Part shown: in pieces, positions 39,515 to 49,682 of the stretch | How positions within the stretch are numbered: position 1 is the first letter of the stretch | Layout of the letters: each line of letters begins with the position of its first letter | Source: an uncultured Enterobacteriaceae bacterium | Lineage (GTDB): Bacteria > Pseudomonadota > Gammaproteobacteria > Enterobacterales > Enterobacteriaceae | DNA: 64,000 nucleotides | NCBI GenBank assembly: GCA_947631255.1 | Contig: CANRKT010000006.1 | Coordinates: forward strand, 19,887 to 83,886 | Direction of reading: 5' to 3' | Notes under the pieces: model-generated | Seen by the model: the letters and a program-made list of their open reading frames with translations, nothing else | Databases searched by the model: none | What the model was told of the DNA's origin: nothing | Translations under genes and position numbers: made by a program

Positions 39515-40315
39515 ATGTATCTCATCAATGGCCAGTGGCAAAGTGAAATTAGCGCCAGCGATCGTGCGATTCAGTTTGGCGACGGTTGTTTTACCACTGC
39601 GCGCATCTCCTCGGGAAGGGTTCGTCATCAGCAAGATCATCTGCGCCGCTTACAGCAGGCATGCGAAGTGCTGCTAATAACGGAAGTTGACTGGCAGACA
39701 CTCGTACATGAGATGAATCTGCTCGCCAGTGAGACTCCCGAAGCTGTGCTCAAAGTGATCCTCACGCGTGGCAGCGGTGGGCGGGGCTATAGTGCTCGTC
39801 ACTGTAATAACCCCACACGCATACTGTCCGTTTTCCCGCTCCCGGCTTTCTATGACAGCTGGCGTGAGCAGGGCATAAAGCTCGCTCTGAGCCCTGTTCG
39901 GTTGGGTCAGAATCCAATGCTTGCGGGAATTAAACACCTTAATCGTCTTGAACAAGTCCTGATCCGTACACACCTTGACCGTACTGACGCTGAGGAAGCT
40001 CTGGTTCTTGACAGTGAAGGACGGCTAGTAGAATGTTGTGCGGCCAATTTATTCTGGCGTAAGGGGGAACAAGTATTTACCCCTTATGTTGATAAGTCAG
40101 GTGTTAATGGCACGATGCGTCAGCGCATTATAGCCTGTTTAGAAAACAGCCGGTGGCAGTGTAAACAAGTCAGTGAGCCGATGGAAACGCTTGCCGATGC
40201 TGATGAAGTCATAATTTGTAATGCCCTGATGCCGGTTATTCCGGTCAGACAAGTTGAACATTGGTATTACCCGACTGGCGTGTTGTATCATTTTTTAGCC
40301 CCACTATGTGAGTAA
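39515..40315 (+). CDS. pabC: PabC aminodeoxychorismate lyase
   Basis: PLP enzyme that converts aminodeoxychorismate to p-aminobenzoate for folate. 266 residues starting YLINGQWQSEISASDRAIQF. PLP lysine in LAGIKHLNRLEQVLIR; class IV aminotransferase motifs EALVLDSEGRLVECCAANLF and GVNGTMRQRII. Start at 39515 by homology with GAGGG upstream. First gene of pabC-mltG-tmk-holB-ycfH. Confidence 0.94.
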   Translation: MYLINGQWQSEISASDRAIQFGDGCFTTARISSGRVRHQQDHLRRLQQACEVLLITEVDWQTLVHEMNLLASETPEAVLKVILTRGSGGRGYSARHCNNPTRILSVFPLPAFYDSWREQGIKLALSPVRLGQNPMLAGIKHLNRLEQVLIRTHLDRTDAEEALVLDSEGRLVECCAANLFWRKGEQVFTPYVDKSGVNGTMRQRIIACLENSRWQCKQVSEPMETLADADEVIICNALMPVIPVRQVEHWYYPTGVLYHFLAPLCE

Positions 40316-40325
40316 TTGATTACCG

Positions 40326-41348
40326 ATGAAAAAATTCTTTCTGTTCCTTTTGTTCATCCTGGTAGTGCTGGCAATCGCCGCAGGCGTAGGCATGATGAAA
40401 GTACGTCAACTGGCCAATAGCCCAATTGATATCCAGCAAGACACCTTTTTCACCCTTAAAGCAGGCACAGGACGGCTGGCGCTGGGAAAGCAGCTTTACG
40501 AAGAAAAGCTGATTACGCGCCCGCGGGTATTTCAGTGGTTACTGCGTGTTGAACCTGAATTAGCACAATTTAAAGCAGGGACTTATCGCCTGTTGCCGGG
40601 GATGACTGTCAACGAGATGCTGCAATTGCTGGCCAGCGGCAAAGAGGCCCAGTTACCGGTGCGCTTTATTGAAGGGATGCGATTAAGTGATTTACTGAAG
40701 CAATTGCGTGCTACACCTTTTATTCAGCATACCCTTGCCGATGACAATTATTCCACGGTAGCGCAAGCGCTGGGTATCGATAATCCTGACCGGATAGAAG
40801 GCTGGTTCTATCCTGATACCTGGATGTATACCGCCAATACGACCGATGTGGCACTATTGAAACGTGCTCATGAAAAAATGGTGAAAACAGTCGCTGAGAC
40901 TTGGAAGGGACGGGCTAAAGATCTTCCCTACCAGACGGAGAATGAGCTGGTGACCATGGCTTCTATCATCGAGAAAGAAACCGCTCTGGCTGAGGAGCGT
41001 GAAAATGTGGCATCGGTGTTTATGAATCGCTTGCGTGCTGGCATGCGTCTGCAAACCGATCCTACTGTTATCTATGGTCTTGGTGATGCCTATACAGGGC
41101 GGCTGACACGTAAACATCTCGACACGCCGACACCTTATAATACCTATGTTATCAGCGGTATACCGCCAGGCCCGATTGCGCTACCGAGCATAGCCTCCTT
41201 AAAGGCAGCGGCGCATCCAGGTGTGTCACCTTATTACTATTTTGTCGCAGATGGTAAGGGCGGTCATACCTTCAGTACCAATCTGACTAACCATAACAAG
41301 GCCGTTCAGGTGTACATCAAATCTCTCAAGGAAAAAAATGGACAGTAA
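40326..41348 (+). CDS. mltG: MltG endolytic murein transglycosylase
   Basis: Inner-membrane lytic transglycosylase that cuts nascent glycan strands and sets their length. 340 residues: N-terminal membrane anchor (about 3-24), a LysM-like region (about 45-105), and the YceG catalytic domain with the Glu in [20 protein letters not shown] (about residue 218). Also [19 protein letters not shown] and [18 protein letters not shown]. It overlaps tmk by 11 bp. Confidence 0.95.
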   Translation: MKKFFLFLLFILVVLAIAAGVGMMKVRQLANSPIDIQQDTFFTLKAGTGRLALGKQLYEEKLITRPRVFQWLLRVEPELAQFKAGTYRLLPGMTVNEMLQLLASGKEAQLPVRFIEGMRLSDLLKQLRATPFIQHTLADDNYSTVAQALGIDNPDRIEGWFYPDTWMYTANTTDVALLKRAHEKMVKTVAETWKGRAKDLPYQTENELVTMASIIEKETALAEERENVASVFMNRLRAGMRLQTDPTVIYGLGDAYTGRLTRKHLDTPTPYNTYVISGIPPGPIALPSIASLKAAAHPGVSPYYYFVADGKGGHTFSTNLTNHNKAVQVYIKSLKEKNGQ

Positions 41349-41976
41349 ATTTATTGTTATCGAAGGTCTGGAAGGGGCAGGTAAAACTAACGCACATAAT
41401 GTGGTAGTCGCGACCTTAAAAGACTTAGGAATTCACTGTCTGACTTTTACTCGTGAACCTGGCGGTACGCCACTGGCCGAACGGCTGCGCGAACTGACTC
41501 TGAATAATCAGGGTATTGGCGATGAAAAAGTGACAGATAAAGCAGAGTTGCTGATGTTTTATGCGGCACGTGTTCAGTTGGTTGAAACAGTGATTAAACC
41601 CGCGCTCGCCAGTGGGCAGTGGGTCATCGGAGACAGACACGATCTCTCAACTCAGGCTTATCAGGGCGGTGGTCGGAAAATCGATCAGAACTTGCTGATG
41701 GCGCTGCGCAATACCGTATTGGGGGATTTCCATCCTGACCTGACACTGTATCTGGATGTCACACCCGAAATCGGACTGGGTCGTGCCCGTGCCAGAGGGG
41801 AGCTAGACAGAATAGAGCAAGAGTCGCTCGATTTCTTTAACCGCACAAGGCAGCGTTATCTTGAGCTGGCTGCGGCGGATAGCCATATTCAGGTTATCGA
41901 TGCCACCTGTTCACTGGATGAGGTTTCACAAAATATTCGTCAGACCGTGATTAACTGGTATCAGGAGCAAGCCTGA
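41338..41976 (+). CDS. tmk: thymidylate kinase
   Basis: Phosphorylates dTMP to dTDP. 212 residues. P-loop [10 protein letters not shown] at residues 8-17, the DR(H/Y) site [16 protein letters not shown] and LID region [14 protein letters not shown]. The second P-loop position is Asn where E. coli has Thr; this is outside the invariant Lys-Thr. The start at 41338 lies inside the mltG end, and the TGA shares a base with the holB ATG. Confidence 0.95.
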   Translation: MDSKFIVIEGLEGAGKTNAHNVVVATLKDLGIHCLTFTREPGGTPLAERLRELTLNNQGIGDEKVTDKAELLMFYAARVQLVETVIKPALASGQWVIGDRHDLSTQAYQGGGRKIDQNLLMALRNTVLGDFHPDLTLYLDVTPEIGLGRARARGELDRIEQESLDFFNRTRQRYLELAAADSHIQVIDATCSLDEVSQNIRQTVINWYQEQA

Positions 41977-42983
41977 TGAAATGGTATCCGTGGTTACGTG
42001 CGCCTTTTGAGCAGCTCATCAGCCAGTATCAGGCAGGCCGCGGACACCATGCCCTACTGGTTCACTCTTTACCAGGAATGGGTGAGGATGCGCTGATTTA
42101 TGCGCTTTGTCGCTGGCTGATGTGCCAGCATCCTCAAGGGAATAAGAGCTGCGGCGAATGCCATAGCTGCCAGCTGATGCAGGCAGGAACTCATCCTGAT
42201 AGCTATGAGATAACCCTGGAGAAAGGTAAATCAACGCTGGGGATTGATGTTATTCGCGAGATAACAGAGAGGCTTTACAGCCACTCACAGCAAGGGGGCA
42301 ATAAAGTCATACGTATTGCACAAGCGGATAAACTCACAGAAGCAGCGGCAAATGCCCTGCTAAAAACACTGGAAGAGCCACCAGCCAAAACCTGGTTCTT
42401 TCTCAGTTGCCCGGAACCTGCACACCTTCCTGCAACCTTACGCAGTCGTTGCCTCTGCTGGCATCTTGCGCCACCGGCGGAATCTTTTGCCCGGGCCTGG
42501 CTTGGCCGGGTAACTCAGCAGGCACCCGACGCGTTAACTGCCGCATTACGCTTAAGCGGCGGATCGCCGCCAGCAGCGTTACAGCTGCTGGAACCCGTGC
42601 TGTGGAAACAGCGTGAAAAATTGACTGACAGCTTGACTGCCGCCTGCAGCTCTGGCGACATGTTAGCGTTACTACCCGAATTTAACCATGATGATGCTGT
42701 ACGTACCCTGGACTGGCTCTGTGCACTGTTGCTGGATGCAATAAAGTATCAGCAGGGAGCCACTGAGTGGTTAACGAATAATGACCACCTGCCGTTGGTT
42801 ATAAAACTGACACAGCAGGGTTCACCAGCCTTGCTTCACAGCCTGCTACATACCTGGTTCCAGTGCCGGGAGACATTGCTAAATGTGGTGGGCGTGAATC
42901 GTGAGCTGATCCTGACAGAAACATTGCTGGCATGGGAACGCCTGATGCAACCCGGTTCGATGCTTCCAGCACACCCTATTTAA
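41976..42983 (+). CDS. holB: DNA polymerase III delta-prime subunit
   Basis: Clamp-loader subunit, 335 residues. The AAA+ fold starts [40 protein letters not shown] replaces a functional P-loop, as normal for delta-prime. Zinc cysteines in CQHPQGNKSCGECHSCQLMQ. SRC motif in LPATLRSRCLCWHLAPP. It begins on the last base of tmk (TGATG). The C-terminal collar domain (about 208-335) is the most diverged part. Confidence 0.94.
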   Translation: MKWYPWLRAPFEQLISQYQAGRGHHALLVHSLPGMGEDALIYALCRWLMCQHPQGNKSCGECHSCQLMQAGTHPDSYEITLEKGKSTLGIDVIREITERLYSHSQQGGNKVIRIAQADKLTEAAANALLKTLEEPPAKTWFFLSCPEPAHLPATLRSRCLCWHLAPPAESFARAWLGRVTQQAPDALTAALRLSGGSPPAALQLLEPVLWKQREKLTDSLTAACSSGDMLALLPEFNHDDAVRTLDWLCALLLDAIKYQQGATEWLTNNDHLPLVIKLTQQGSPALLHSLLHTWFQCRETLLNVVGVNRELILTETLLAWERLMQPGSMLPAHPI

Positions 42984-43014
42984 CTTCCTTCACACCCTAT
43001 TTAAGAGTAACTAT

Positions 43015-43800
43015 ATGTTTTTGGTCGATTCACATTGCCATCTTGATGGCCTTGATTACCAGTCTTTGCATAAAAACGTCGATGATGTTCTGGAAAAGGC
43101 CGCTGCCCGTGAGGTTAAATTCTGTCTGGCTGTGGCCACCACTCTCGACGGTTACCAGTCTATGCGTCAGTTAGTCGGCGAACGAGATAATGTGGCATTT
43201 TCTTGCGGCGTACACCCGCTTCATCAAGACAAAACCTATCTAAAAGAAGAGTTACTGCGTCTGGCTGCGGAACCGGGTGTGGTGGCGATGGGTGAAACCG
43301 GGTTGGACTATTTCTATACGCCGGAAACCAAACCACAGCAGCAGACATCCTTTCGTTACCATATCCAGGTGGGGCGCGAACTGAAGAAGCCAGTGATTGT
43401 TCATACACGTGATGCGCGTGCTGACACACTCGCTATCTTGCAAGAAGAGAAGGTGATGGACTGCGGTGGAGTATTACATTGCTTTACCGAAGATAAAGCC
43501 ACGGCTGCCAAGCTACTGGATATGGGATTCTATATCTCATTCTCCGGGATCCTGACCTTCCGTAATGCAGAGGACTTACGTGAAGTTGCCCGCTATGTAC
43601 CACTTGACAGACTCCTGATAGAAACCGATTCCCCTTATCTGGCTCCAGTGCCTCATCGCGGTAAAGAGAACCAACCTGCGATGGTACGTGATATTGCTGA
43701 GTATCTGGCGGTGTTGAAAGGAATTTCACTCGAAGAACTTGCTTCTGCTACTACGCGTAATTTCAGCAACTTGTTTGGTGTTTCTCTGCCGCAGCAATAA
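43015..43800 (+). CDS. ycfH: YcfH, TatD-family metal-dependent hydrolase
   Basis: Putative TatD-type DNase/hydrolase, 261 residues. Metal ligands in MFLVDSHCHLDGL (HxH), the Glu in VAMGETGLDYFYTPE, VIVHTRDA, GVLHCFTED and LIETDSPYLAP (Asp). The substrate is not established. It lies downstream of holB, as in E. coli, and is closed by a terminator. The C-terminus LEELASATTRNFSNLFGVSL is typical. Confidence 0.94.
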   Translation: MFLVDSHCHLDGLDYQSLHKNVDDVLEKAAAREVKFCLAVATTLDGYQSMRQLVGERDNVAFSCGVHPLHQDKTYLKEELLRLAAEPGVVAMGETGLDYFYTPETKPQQQTSFRYHIQVGRELKKPVIVHTRDARADTLAILQEEKVMDCGGVLHCFTEDKATAAKLLDMGFYISFSGILTFRNAEDLREVARYVPLDRLLIETDSPYLAPVPHRGKENQPAMVRDIAEYLAVLKGISLEELASATTRNFSNLFGVSLPQQ

Positions 43801-43848
43801 TCTGTTTGATAATTAATTCGACCTTCGTAATAATTGACCGGGAAATAG

Positions 43849-43888
43849 AGCACTTGCTTCATTTTTAGATAGCAGGTGCTTTTTATTT
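43849..43888 (+). terminator. intrinsic terminator after ycfH
   Basis: The 10-bp stem AGCACTTGCT/AGCAGGTGCT (one G-T pair) with a 12-nt loop runs into TTTTTATTT. It ends the pabC-ycfH transcript. Confidence 0.85.
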
Positions 43889-43976
43889 CATCAAAAGTGA
43901 CTGGAATTTGTTCATTTATAGCGATGACTATTCAGTGGTAAGAAAAGTGTAACGACTATCAAGCAGTGTTATCACT

Positions 43977-44001
43977 ATTTATTTTACCCTTCGTAATAAA
44001 T
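43977..44001. promoter_or_regulatory. candidate Mlc operator of ptsG
   Basis: A 25-bp inverted repeat with outer arms ATTTATT/AATAAAT around TTACCCTTCGTAA, closely resembling the Mlc site at the E. coli ptsG promoter. Mlc repression is relieved when unphosphorylated PtsG recruits it to the membrane. Confidence 0.65.
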
Positions 44002-44027
44002 GTAGAGACACACAGATGTCCGGCTTA

Positions 44028-44050
44028 AAGGGCGAGTTTTTTCCGCCCTT
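44028..44050 (+). promoter_or_regulatory. hairpin in the ptsG leader
   Basis: The 7-bp stem AAGGGCG/CGCCCTT with a T-rich loop, 43 bases before ptsG. It lies between the Mlc site and the sRNA target. Role unknown. Confidence 0.5.
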
Positions 44051-44075
44051 GGCAATTTTTATACTAAAAAAGCTT

Positions 44076-44094
44076 ACTCAGGAGCACTCTCAAT
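44076..44094 (+). promoter_or_regulatory. conserved SgrS-pairing segment of ptsG mRNA
   Basis: ACTCAGGAGCACTCTCAAT overlaps the ribosome site (GGAG) and start of ptsG and is identical to the E. coli segment that base-pairs with the small RNA SgrS. The identity suggests sugar-phosphate-stress control is kept, provided this genome encodes SgrS. Confidence 0.68.
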
Positions 44095-44095
44095 G

Positions 44096-45529
44096 ATGTT
44101 TAAAAATGCATTTGCTAACCTGCAAAAGGTTGGTAAATCGCTAATGCTGCCTGTATCCGTGCTACCTATAGCCGGGATACTATTAGGCGTTGGTTCTGCA
44201 AACTTTACTTGGTTACCCCTTGTCGTTTCCCACGTGATGGCTGAAGCAGGCGGTTCTGTTTTTGCCAACATGCCGCTTATTTTTGCTATTGGTGTTGCCT
44301 TAGGTTTTACCAATAACGATGGTGTTGCCGCTCTTGCATCTGTTGTTGCCTACGGAATTATGGTCAAAACCATGACCGTGGTTGCTCCACTGGTCATGCA
44401 TATGTCGACGCAGGAGATTGAGTCTAGTCATCTTGCTGACACCGGTGTATTGGGGGGGATTATTGCTGGTTCGATAGCCGCTTATATGTTTAATCGGTTC
44501 TATCGTATTAAATTACCAGAATATTTAGGTTTCTTCGCGGGCAAACGTTTTGTTCCTATTATTTCGGGTCTGGCTGCGATTCTTATGGGCATCGTGTTGT
44601 CCTTTATCTGGCCTCCGATTGGTAAGGTGATCCAGCAGTTCTCTGAGTGGGCGGCTTATCAGAACCCGGTTCTGGCATTCGGTATCTACGGCTTCGTTGA
44701 ACGCTGCCTGGTACCGTTCGGTCTGCACCATATCTGGAACGTTCCTTTCCAGATGCAAATTGGTGAATACACCAATGCGGCAGGTCAGGTGTTTCACGGT
44801 GATATCCCTCGTTATATGGCAGGCGATCCAACGGCGGGTATGTTGTCGGGCGGCTTCCTGTTCAAAATGTACGGTTTACCCGCAGCAGCCATTGCTATCT
44901 GGCATTCAGCGAAACCAGAGAATCGTGCCAAAGTTGGCGGTATTATGATCTCTGCGGCTCTGACCTCATTCCTGACCGGGATAACAGAACCGATTGAATT
45001 CTCATTCATGTTTGTTGCTCCAATCCTGTACTTCATCCATGCAGTCCTGGCGGGTCTGGCGTTCCCAATTTGTATTCTGCTGGGTATGCGTGATGGCACC
45101 TCGTTCTCACATGGCTTAATTGACTTCATCATCCTGTCTGGCAACAGTAGCAGATTGTGGCTGTTCCCAATCATCGGTGCAGGTTATGCTGTGGTTTACT
45201 ACACCGTGTTCCGGGTTCTTATCAGTGCGCTTGATTTGAAAACTCCAGGTCGCGAAGATACTGTTGAAGAGAGCAAAACGACTGTGAACAGTGAAATGGC
45301 GCCAAACCTAGTAGCCGCATTCGGTGGCAAAGAGAATATTACCAATCTTGATGCTTGTATTACCCGTCTGCGTGTTAGCGTTGCGGATATTGCTAAAGTC
45401 GATCAGGCTGAACTTAAAAAATTAGGTGCAGCAGGAGTCGTGGTTGCAGGTTCTGGTGTACAGGCTATTTTTGGTACTAAATCTGACAACTTGAAAACCG
45501 AAATGGATGAATGGATCCGTAACCATTAA
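44096..45529 (+). CDS. ptsG: PtsG, glucose PTS permease EIICB
   Basis: Takes up glucose and phosphorylates it to glucose-6-phosphate. 477 residues: EIIC membrane domain (about 1-385; [20 protein letters not shown] and the sugar-site [11 protein letters not shown]), the linker [13 protein letters not shown], and the EIIB domain with phospho-Cys421 in [13 protein letters not shown]. Two consecutive ATGs (44093, 44096); the second matches E. coli. Mlc, SgrS and a leader hairpin lie upstream. The E. coli neighbour fhuE is missing downstream. Confidence 0.97.
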   Translation: MFKNAFANLQKVGKSLMLPVSVLPIAGILLGVGSANFTWLPLVVSHVMAEAGGSVFANMPLIFAIGVALGFTNNDGVAALASVVAYGIMVKTMTVVAPLVMHMSTQEIESSHLADTGVLGGIIAGSIAAYMFNRFYRIKLPEYLGFFAGKRFVPIISGLAAILMGIVLSFIWPPIGKVIQQFSEWAAYQNPVLAFGIYGFVERCLVPFGLHHIWNVPFQMQIGEYTNAAGQVFHGDIPRYMAGDPTAGMLSGGFLFKMYGLPAAAIAIWHSAKPENRAKVGGIMISAALTSFLTGITEPIEFSFMFVAPILYFIHAVLAGLAFPICILLGMRDGTSFSHGLIDFIILSGNSSRLWLFPIIGAGYAVVYYTVFRVLISALDLKTPGREDTVEESKTTVNSEMAPNLVAAFGGKENITNLDACITRLRVSVADIAKVDQAELKKLGAAGVVVAGSGVQAIFGTKSDNLKTEMDEWIRNH

Positions 45530-45575
45530 TCGGTAAGCAGTCTTATCCGGGAAGGGGTCTCCTTACCGGATAACG

Positions 45576-45607
45576 CGGGTGAGGGAAGAAGATGCTTCTC
45601 TCACCCG
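45576..45607 (+). terminator. hairpin after ptsG
   Basis: The stem CGGGTGAG-G-GAAG pairs with CTTC-T-CTCACCCG around AAGATG. No T tract follows. An adjacent TATCCGG/CCGGATA dyad (45544-45572) precedes it. Probably the end of the ptsG mRNA. Confidence 0.55.
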
Positions 45608-45806
45608 ACTACACACCAGTATTCATGCTAATCCATTCTCATCCCCATCCCCTTTATTCCTTAAATCTGTTTTATCTTGTCACTGATCTCCGGCGCTTTT
45701 TCGTGCGGAAATGACGAATCTGATAAAGAAAATGTGGCTGAAGGTTGAGTCAAAACTCTGCCTCGCTCATACTCTTGTTATCGCTCTTTTAATTCAGGAA
45801 CTAACG

Positions 45807-46163
45807 ATGGCCGAAGAAACCATTTTCAGTAAAATTATTCGCGGTGAAATTCCAGCCAATATCTTGTACCAGGATGAGCTCGTCACAGCCTTTCGTGATA
45901 TCGCGCCTCAAGCGCCAAGTCATATTCTGATTATTCCGAATGTTTTGATCCCCACCGCAAATGACGTGACGGTTGAACATGAAGCCGCGCTAGGGCGTCT
46001 ATTTACTGTTGCGGCTAAAATAGCGGAGCAGGAAGGCATTGCTGAAGAGGGTTACCGTCTGATAATGAACTGTAATCGTCATGGCGGACAAGAGGTCTAC
46101 CATATTCATATGCATCTGTTGGGTGGTCGGCCGCTGGGGCCGATGCTCTCAGCTCAAGCCTGA
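45807..46163 (+). CDS. hinT: HinT purine nucleoside phosphoramidase (HIT family)
   Basis: Hydrolyses adenosine phosphoramidates and lysyl-AMP. 118 residues: [20 protein letters not shown] at the start and the histidine triad [17 protein letters not shown] near the end. Start at 45807 by homology; the frame is open 32 codons upstream but unlike HinT. It leads the hinT-ycfL-lpoB-thiK-nagZ-ycfP group, in E. coli order. Confidence 0.95.
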   Translation: MAEETIFSKIIRGEIPANILYQDELVTAFRDIAPQAPSHILIIPNVLIPTANDVTVEHEAALGRLFTVAAKIAEQEGIAEEGYRLIMNCNRHGGQEVYHIHMHLLGGRPLGPMLSAQA

Positions 46164-46170
46164 TACGATA

Positions 46171-46554
46171 ATGCATAAGACTGTCGGTCTTTTCATGCTG
46201 GTGTTGCTTATCGCAGGATGCAGCTCGCGTCCTAGTATTCCGGTGAGTGACACTCAGACTCTGGTGATGGAAGGCGCTATCCTGGCTGCCGGTATTCGTG
46301 CCAGTAGCCCGACTCTGTCACAACGTGATGGCACTGCTCTCGCATTCTCCTCGCTGTATAATGAAAAACAGCATCCGGTCCGACTCTACTATCGTTTTTA
46401 CTGGTATGACAAGAAAGGGCTTGAAATTCATCCGGCTGATAAAGTTCAGGTATTAACGCTTGATGCAAGGTCCGGAAAGAAAATTCAGTCTACATTGTTT
46501 AATCCTGATGCCAGTAAAGTACGTCTTTTTCTCTCGTTAAGGAGTGAATTGTGA
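46171..46554 (+). CDS. ycfL: YcfL family lipoprotein (DUF1425)
   Basis: Predicted lipoprotein, 127 residues, function unknown. MHKTVGLFMLVLLIAGCSSR gives a lipobox with Cys17. The DUF1425 beta-sandwich body contains HPVRLYYRFYWYDKKGLEIH. It begins 7 bp after hinT and ends with TGA overlapping the lpoB GTG (GTGA), implying coupling with the PBP1B activator. Confidence 0.9.
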   Translation: MHKTVGLFMLVLLIAGCSSRPSIPVSDTQTLVMEGAILAAGIRASSPTLSQRDGTALAFSSLYNEKQHPVRLYYRFYWYDKKGLEIHPADKVQVLTLDARSGKKIQSTLFNPDASKVRLFLSLRSEL

Positions 46555-47177
46555 TAACGAGAATTTATCGTTACTTGACTGTTGCTGCTCTGGCACTGGT
46601 TCTTACCGGGTGTCTTACCATGGAACAAGCCCCTGCTCCGGTTGAGCCTGTTAATCCGGATCAAGGCGCTGCGGTTATACCACCGACTGTACCATCCGTT
46701 CCGGATATCGAAGCGATTGAGCAACCGGAACCGACTATCCCGGCGGTACCGACTGTACGTACTTATGACTGGAGCGCTGCCATTCATCCCCTGGTCAATC
46801 AAATGTTGCAGGCTGATGGTGTGACACCGGGGGGCGTACTACTGGTCGACACTGTGAATAACCGGACGAATGGCAGCCTGCAAGCAGGCAGCGTGACGGA
46901 AGCCTTAGTCAATGCTTTGGTCAATAACCGTACCTTTACTTTAGTGTCAGCACAGCAACTGGCGCTGGTGAAGCAGCAGCTGGGTCTGTCGCCACAAGAT
47001 AGTTTGGGTAGTCGTAGCAAAGCGATTGGTATCGCACGTAATGTGGGGGCGCAATATGTGTTGTACAGTAATGCCAGCGGTAATGTGAATACCCCGACGT
47101 TAAAAATGCAACTGATGCTAGTACAAACGGGCGAGATAATCTGGTCAGGTAACAGTGTTGTTTCTCAAACCTACTAA
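46551..47177 (+). CDS. lpoB: LpoB, outer-membrane activator of PBP1B
   Basis: Outer-membrane lipoprotein that spans the periplasm to stimulate PBP1B peptidoglycan synthesis. 208 residues: lipobox LVLTGCLTM (Cys21), a long Pro/Glu/Val-rich flexible linker (about 25-70, PAPVEPVNPDQGAAVIPP), then the globular domain (about 70-208). A GTG start at 46551 overlaps the ycfL stop. The end [11 protein letters not shown] runs into the thiK start (23-bp overlap). Confidence 0.94.
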   Translation: MITRIYRYLTVAALALVLTGCLTMEQAPAPVEPVNPDQGAAVIPPTVPSVPDIEAIEQPEPTIPAVPTVRTYDWSAAIHPLVNQMLQADGVTPGGVLLVDTVNNRTNGSLQAGSVTEALVNALVNNRTFTLVSAQQLALVKQQLGLSPQDSLGSRSKAIGIARNVGAQYVLYSNASGNVNTPTLKMQLMLVQTGEIIWSGNSVVSQTY

Positions 47178-48000
47178 CACCTTGCTTGAGAGCGTGATCG
47201 CACGATATCTTCCGGTGGCTGATGCCACCGGTTGTTTTTCTGCTCTTGAGGGACTCAGCGGTACCAGCTTTTGTGTTAAAACGGAACAGGGTCGGTTTAA
47301 TGCGCGTAAGTTGCCTGAACAGCGGTTACCCGGTTTGTCCTTACACCGTTATCACAAGGTGCTGAAACAATTACCTCCCGGAATGGCCCCACGACCTTAC
47401 GCTTTGGCGGAAGGGTGGCTGCTGAGTCACTGGCTGGAAGGCGCCCCCTGGTCAGGGCCATTACCCGCAACCGAACTTGCCCGTCTCTTGCATCTTTTGC
47501 ACCGACAGCCTCTTTTCGGCTGGCGAGTCAGAGTCGCACCGTTACTGAGCTACTACTGGCAGCAAAGCTCGCCGACGCGACGTACAGCCTACTGGTTAGC
47601 GACCTTAAAGCATTTACTGGCGATGAAAGAGCCGCGCCCCTTGAGACTTGCGCCGTTACATATGGATGTTCATGCCGGAAATATTATTCAGCAAACGCAG
47701 GGATTAGGGCTGATTGACTGGGAATATGCGGGCGATGGTGATATCGGACTGGAACTGGCAACCGTTCTTGACTGTAACACCTTTGCAGACGAGGATTTTT
47801 TACCTCGCTATGCTCATTTTGCTCATTTGGAGCTGTCTGAGTTATATCGCCAGATAGCGCGCTGGCAACCCTGGGTAAAATTACTCGTTGCTTCATGGTA
47901 TGAATGCCGCTGGCAACAAACGAATCAACCACAGTTTGCCGCCCTGGCCGACAAGGCGTGGCAAGAGATGAGATATCAGGAGAAGATATGGGTCCGGTAA
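47155..48000 (+). CDS. thiK: ThiK thiamine kinase
   Basis: Salvage enzyme that phosphorylates thiamine, of the APH/choline kinase fold. 281 residues. Brenner-type catalytic motif [18 protein letters not shown] and the magnesium-binding [23 protein letters not shown] start at 47155 gives 20 residues before the conserved RYLP-like motif, the same as E. coli; it overlaps lpoB by 23 bp and nagZ by 13 bp. Compared with E. coli the N-lobe is diverged. Confidence 0.92.
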   Translation: MLFLKPTNTLLESVIARYLPVADATGCFSALEGLSGTSFCVKTEQGRFNARKLPEQRLPGLSLHRYHKVLKQLPPGMAPRPYALAEGWLLSHWLEGAPWSGPLPATELARLLHLLHRQPLFGWRVRVAPLLSYYWQQSSPTRRTAYWLATLKHLLAMKEPRPLRLAPLHMDVHAGNIIQQTQGLGLIDWEYAGDGDIGLELATVLDCNTFADEDFLPRYAHFAHLELSELYRQIARWQPWVKLLVASWYECRWQQTNQPQFAALADKAWQEMRYQEKIWVR

Positions 48001-49013
48001 TGTTGGACGTAGCGGGTTTTGAACTGACAGCTGAAGAGCGCGAGATTCTGGATTGTCCGCTGGTGGGTGGGCTGATCCTCTTCACCAGAAACTACCATGA
48101 TCCGGCACAGCTGCGAGAGTTAGTTCGTCAAATCCGAAGTGCTTCACGAAATCATCTGGTTATTGCTGTTGATCAGGAAGGTGGCCGGGTACAGCGTTTC
48201 CGAAAAGGCTTTACCCGCTTGCCAGCTGCTCAGTCATTTGCCGCTTTGCTGGGTGTTGAGGCCGGGACGAAACTGGCACAAGAGGCAGGCTGGCTAATGG
48301 CCAGTGAAATGATAGCGATGGATATCGATATCAGTTTTGCGCCAGTGCTGGATATTGGTCACCTGAGTGCTGCTATTGATGATCGTTCCTATCATGCTGA
48401 ACCGAAAAAAGCCTTACAGGTTGCGACCGGGTTTATTGATGGTATGCATGCTGCGGGAATGAAAACGACCGGTAAGCATTTTCCCGGGCACGGTGCGGTC
48501 AGCGCTGATACGCACAAAGAAATATCTCGTGATGGCAGGTCTGAAGCTGAAATTCGTCAGCATGATATGGGCATTTTTGCCTCGCTCATCCGCGACAATA
48601 AGCTGGATGCCATTATGCCAGCACACGTGATTTATCAGCAGGTTGATGACAAACCCGCCAGCGGTTCAGCGCACTGGCTAAAAACGGTTCTGCGCGGCGA
48701 GCTGGGGTTTAATGGCGTGATTTTCTCCGATGACTTGTCGATGGAAGGCGCGGCAATTATGGGCAGTTATGCCGAACGGGCTCAGGCATCGTTGGACGCA
48801 GGTTGCGATATGGTGCTGGTCTGTAATAATCCTAAAGGAGCAGTAAGTGTGTTAGATAATCTGTCGGCGGTCAAAGTAGAGCGTCTGACAAATTTGTATC
48901 ATAGAGGGACTTTTACGCGTCAGGAATTACAGTCATCTACTCGCTGGAAGCAGGTAAATCAGCAACTGGAAGCACTGTATGAACAATGGCAAGCCGCCAA
49001 AGAGAATGCCTGA
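47988..49013 (+). CDS. nagZ: NagZ beta-N-acetylglucosaminidase
   Basis: Cytoplasmic glycoside hydrolase family 3 enzyme of murein recycling, which releases GlcNAc from anhydromuropeptides and so influences AmpC induction. 341 residues, the same as E. coli. [38 protein letters not shown], the catalytic loop [13 protein letters not shown] with the Asp/His dyad, and nucleophile Asp in [12 protein letters not shown]. Starts inside the thiK end. Confidence 0.96.
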   Translation: MGPVMLDVAGFELTAEEREILDCPLVGGLILFTRNYHDPAQLRELVRQIRSASRNHLVIAVDQEGGRVQRFRKGFTRLPAAQSFAALLGVEAGTKLAQEAGWLMASEMIAMDIDISFAPVLDIGHLSAAIDDRSYHAEPKKALQVATGFIDGMHAAGMKTTGKHFPGHGAVSADTHKEISRDGRSEAEIRQHDMGIFASLIRDNKLDAIMPAHVIYQQVDDKPASGSAHWLKTVLRGELGFNGVIFSDDLSMEGAAIMGSYAERAQASLDAGCDMVLVCNNPKGAVSVLDNLSAVKVERLTNLYHRGTFTRQELQSSTRWKQVNQQLEALYEQWQAAKENA

Positions 49014-49054
49014 TTTTCTGACCATTTGGTCTGTCATTATGCGATGGGGGTGCA

Positions 49055-49597
49055 ATGATTATCTATTTACACGGTTTTGACTCCAGTAGTCCCGGTAACC
49101 ATGAAAAAGTACTGCAACTTCATTTTATTGATCCCGATGTAAGGCTTATCAGCTATAGCACGCTACATCCGAAACACGATATGCAGCACTTGCTGAAAGA
49201 AGTCAATAAAATGCAGCAGTTTACTGATGATGAACGACCATTAATTTGCGGGGTAGGGTTGGGAGGATTCTGGGCTGAACGTATTGGTTTTCTCTGCAAT
49301 ATGCGGCAGGTGATGTTTAATCCTAACCTCTATCCCCATGAAAATATGGAAGGAAAGATTAACCGTCCGGAAGAGTATGCCGATATTGCCACTAAGTGTG
49401 TCAGCAATTTTCGGGAAAAAAATCGTGACCGTAGTCTGGTGATTTTGTCCCGTAAGGATGAACTGCTGGATAATGTACGTGCAGCACAAGCCTTGGATCC
49501 CTTCTATGAAATTATCTGGGATGAAGAACAAGGACATAAATTTAAAAACCTTTCTCCACACTTACAACGTATTAAGGCTTTTAAAACTCAGGGCTGA
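49055..49597 (+). CDS. ycfP: YcfP, UPF0227 esterase-like protein
   Basis: 180 residues, alpha/beta-hydrolase-like family UPF0227. [20 protein letters not shown] is the characteristic start, and [15 protein letters not shown] occupies the nucleophile elbow with Gly in place of Ser, so hydrolase activity is doubtful. The late His ([12 protein letters not shown]) is kept. Function unknown. Followed by a strong terminator. Confidence 0.92.
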   Translation: MIIYLHGFDSSSPGNHEKVLQLHFIDPDVRLISYSTLHPKHDMQHLLKEVNKMQQFTDDERPLICGVGLGGFWAERIGFLCNMRQVMFNPNLYPHENMEGKINRPEEYADIATKCVSNFREKNRDRSLVILSRKDELLDNVRAAQALDPFYEIIWDEEQGHKFKNLSPHLQRIKAFKTQG

Positions 49598-49634
49598 TAA
49601 TGTTCACCCCATTGTTCATCGTTCTTAAAACATA

Positions 49635-49661
49635 AAAACTCGCATTCCGATGCGAGTTTTT
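49635..49661. terminator. intrinsic terminator between ycfP and ndh
   Basis: An 11-bp stem AAAACTCGCAT/ATGCGAGTTTT around TCCG with flanking A and T residues; ends the nagZ-ycfP transcript. Confidence 0.88.
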
Positions 49662-49682
49662 ACGTTTCAGACACTAAAGAAA

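Noticed and set aside
41338..41976. Altered P-loop residue in Tmk (Asn after Lys-Thr)
   Set aside because: The essential Lys-Thr is kept and the following position is variable in the family, so no loss of function is implied.
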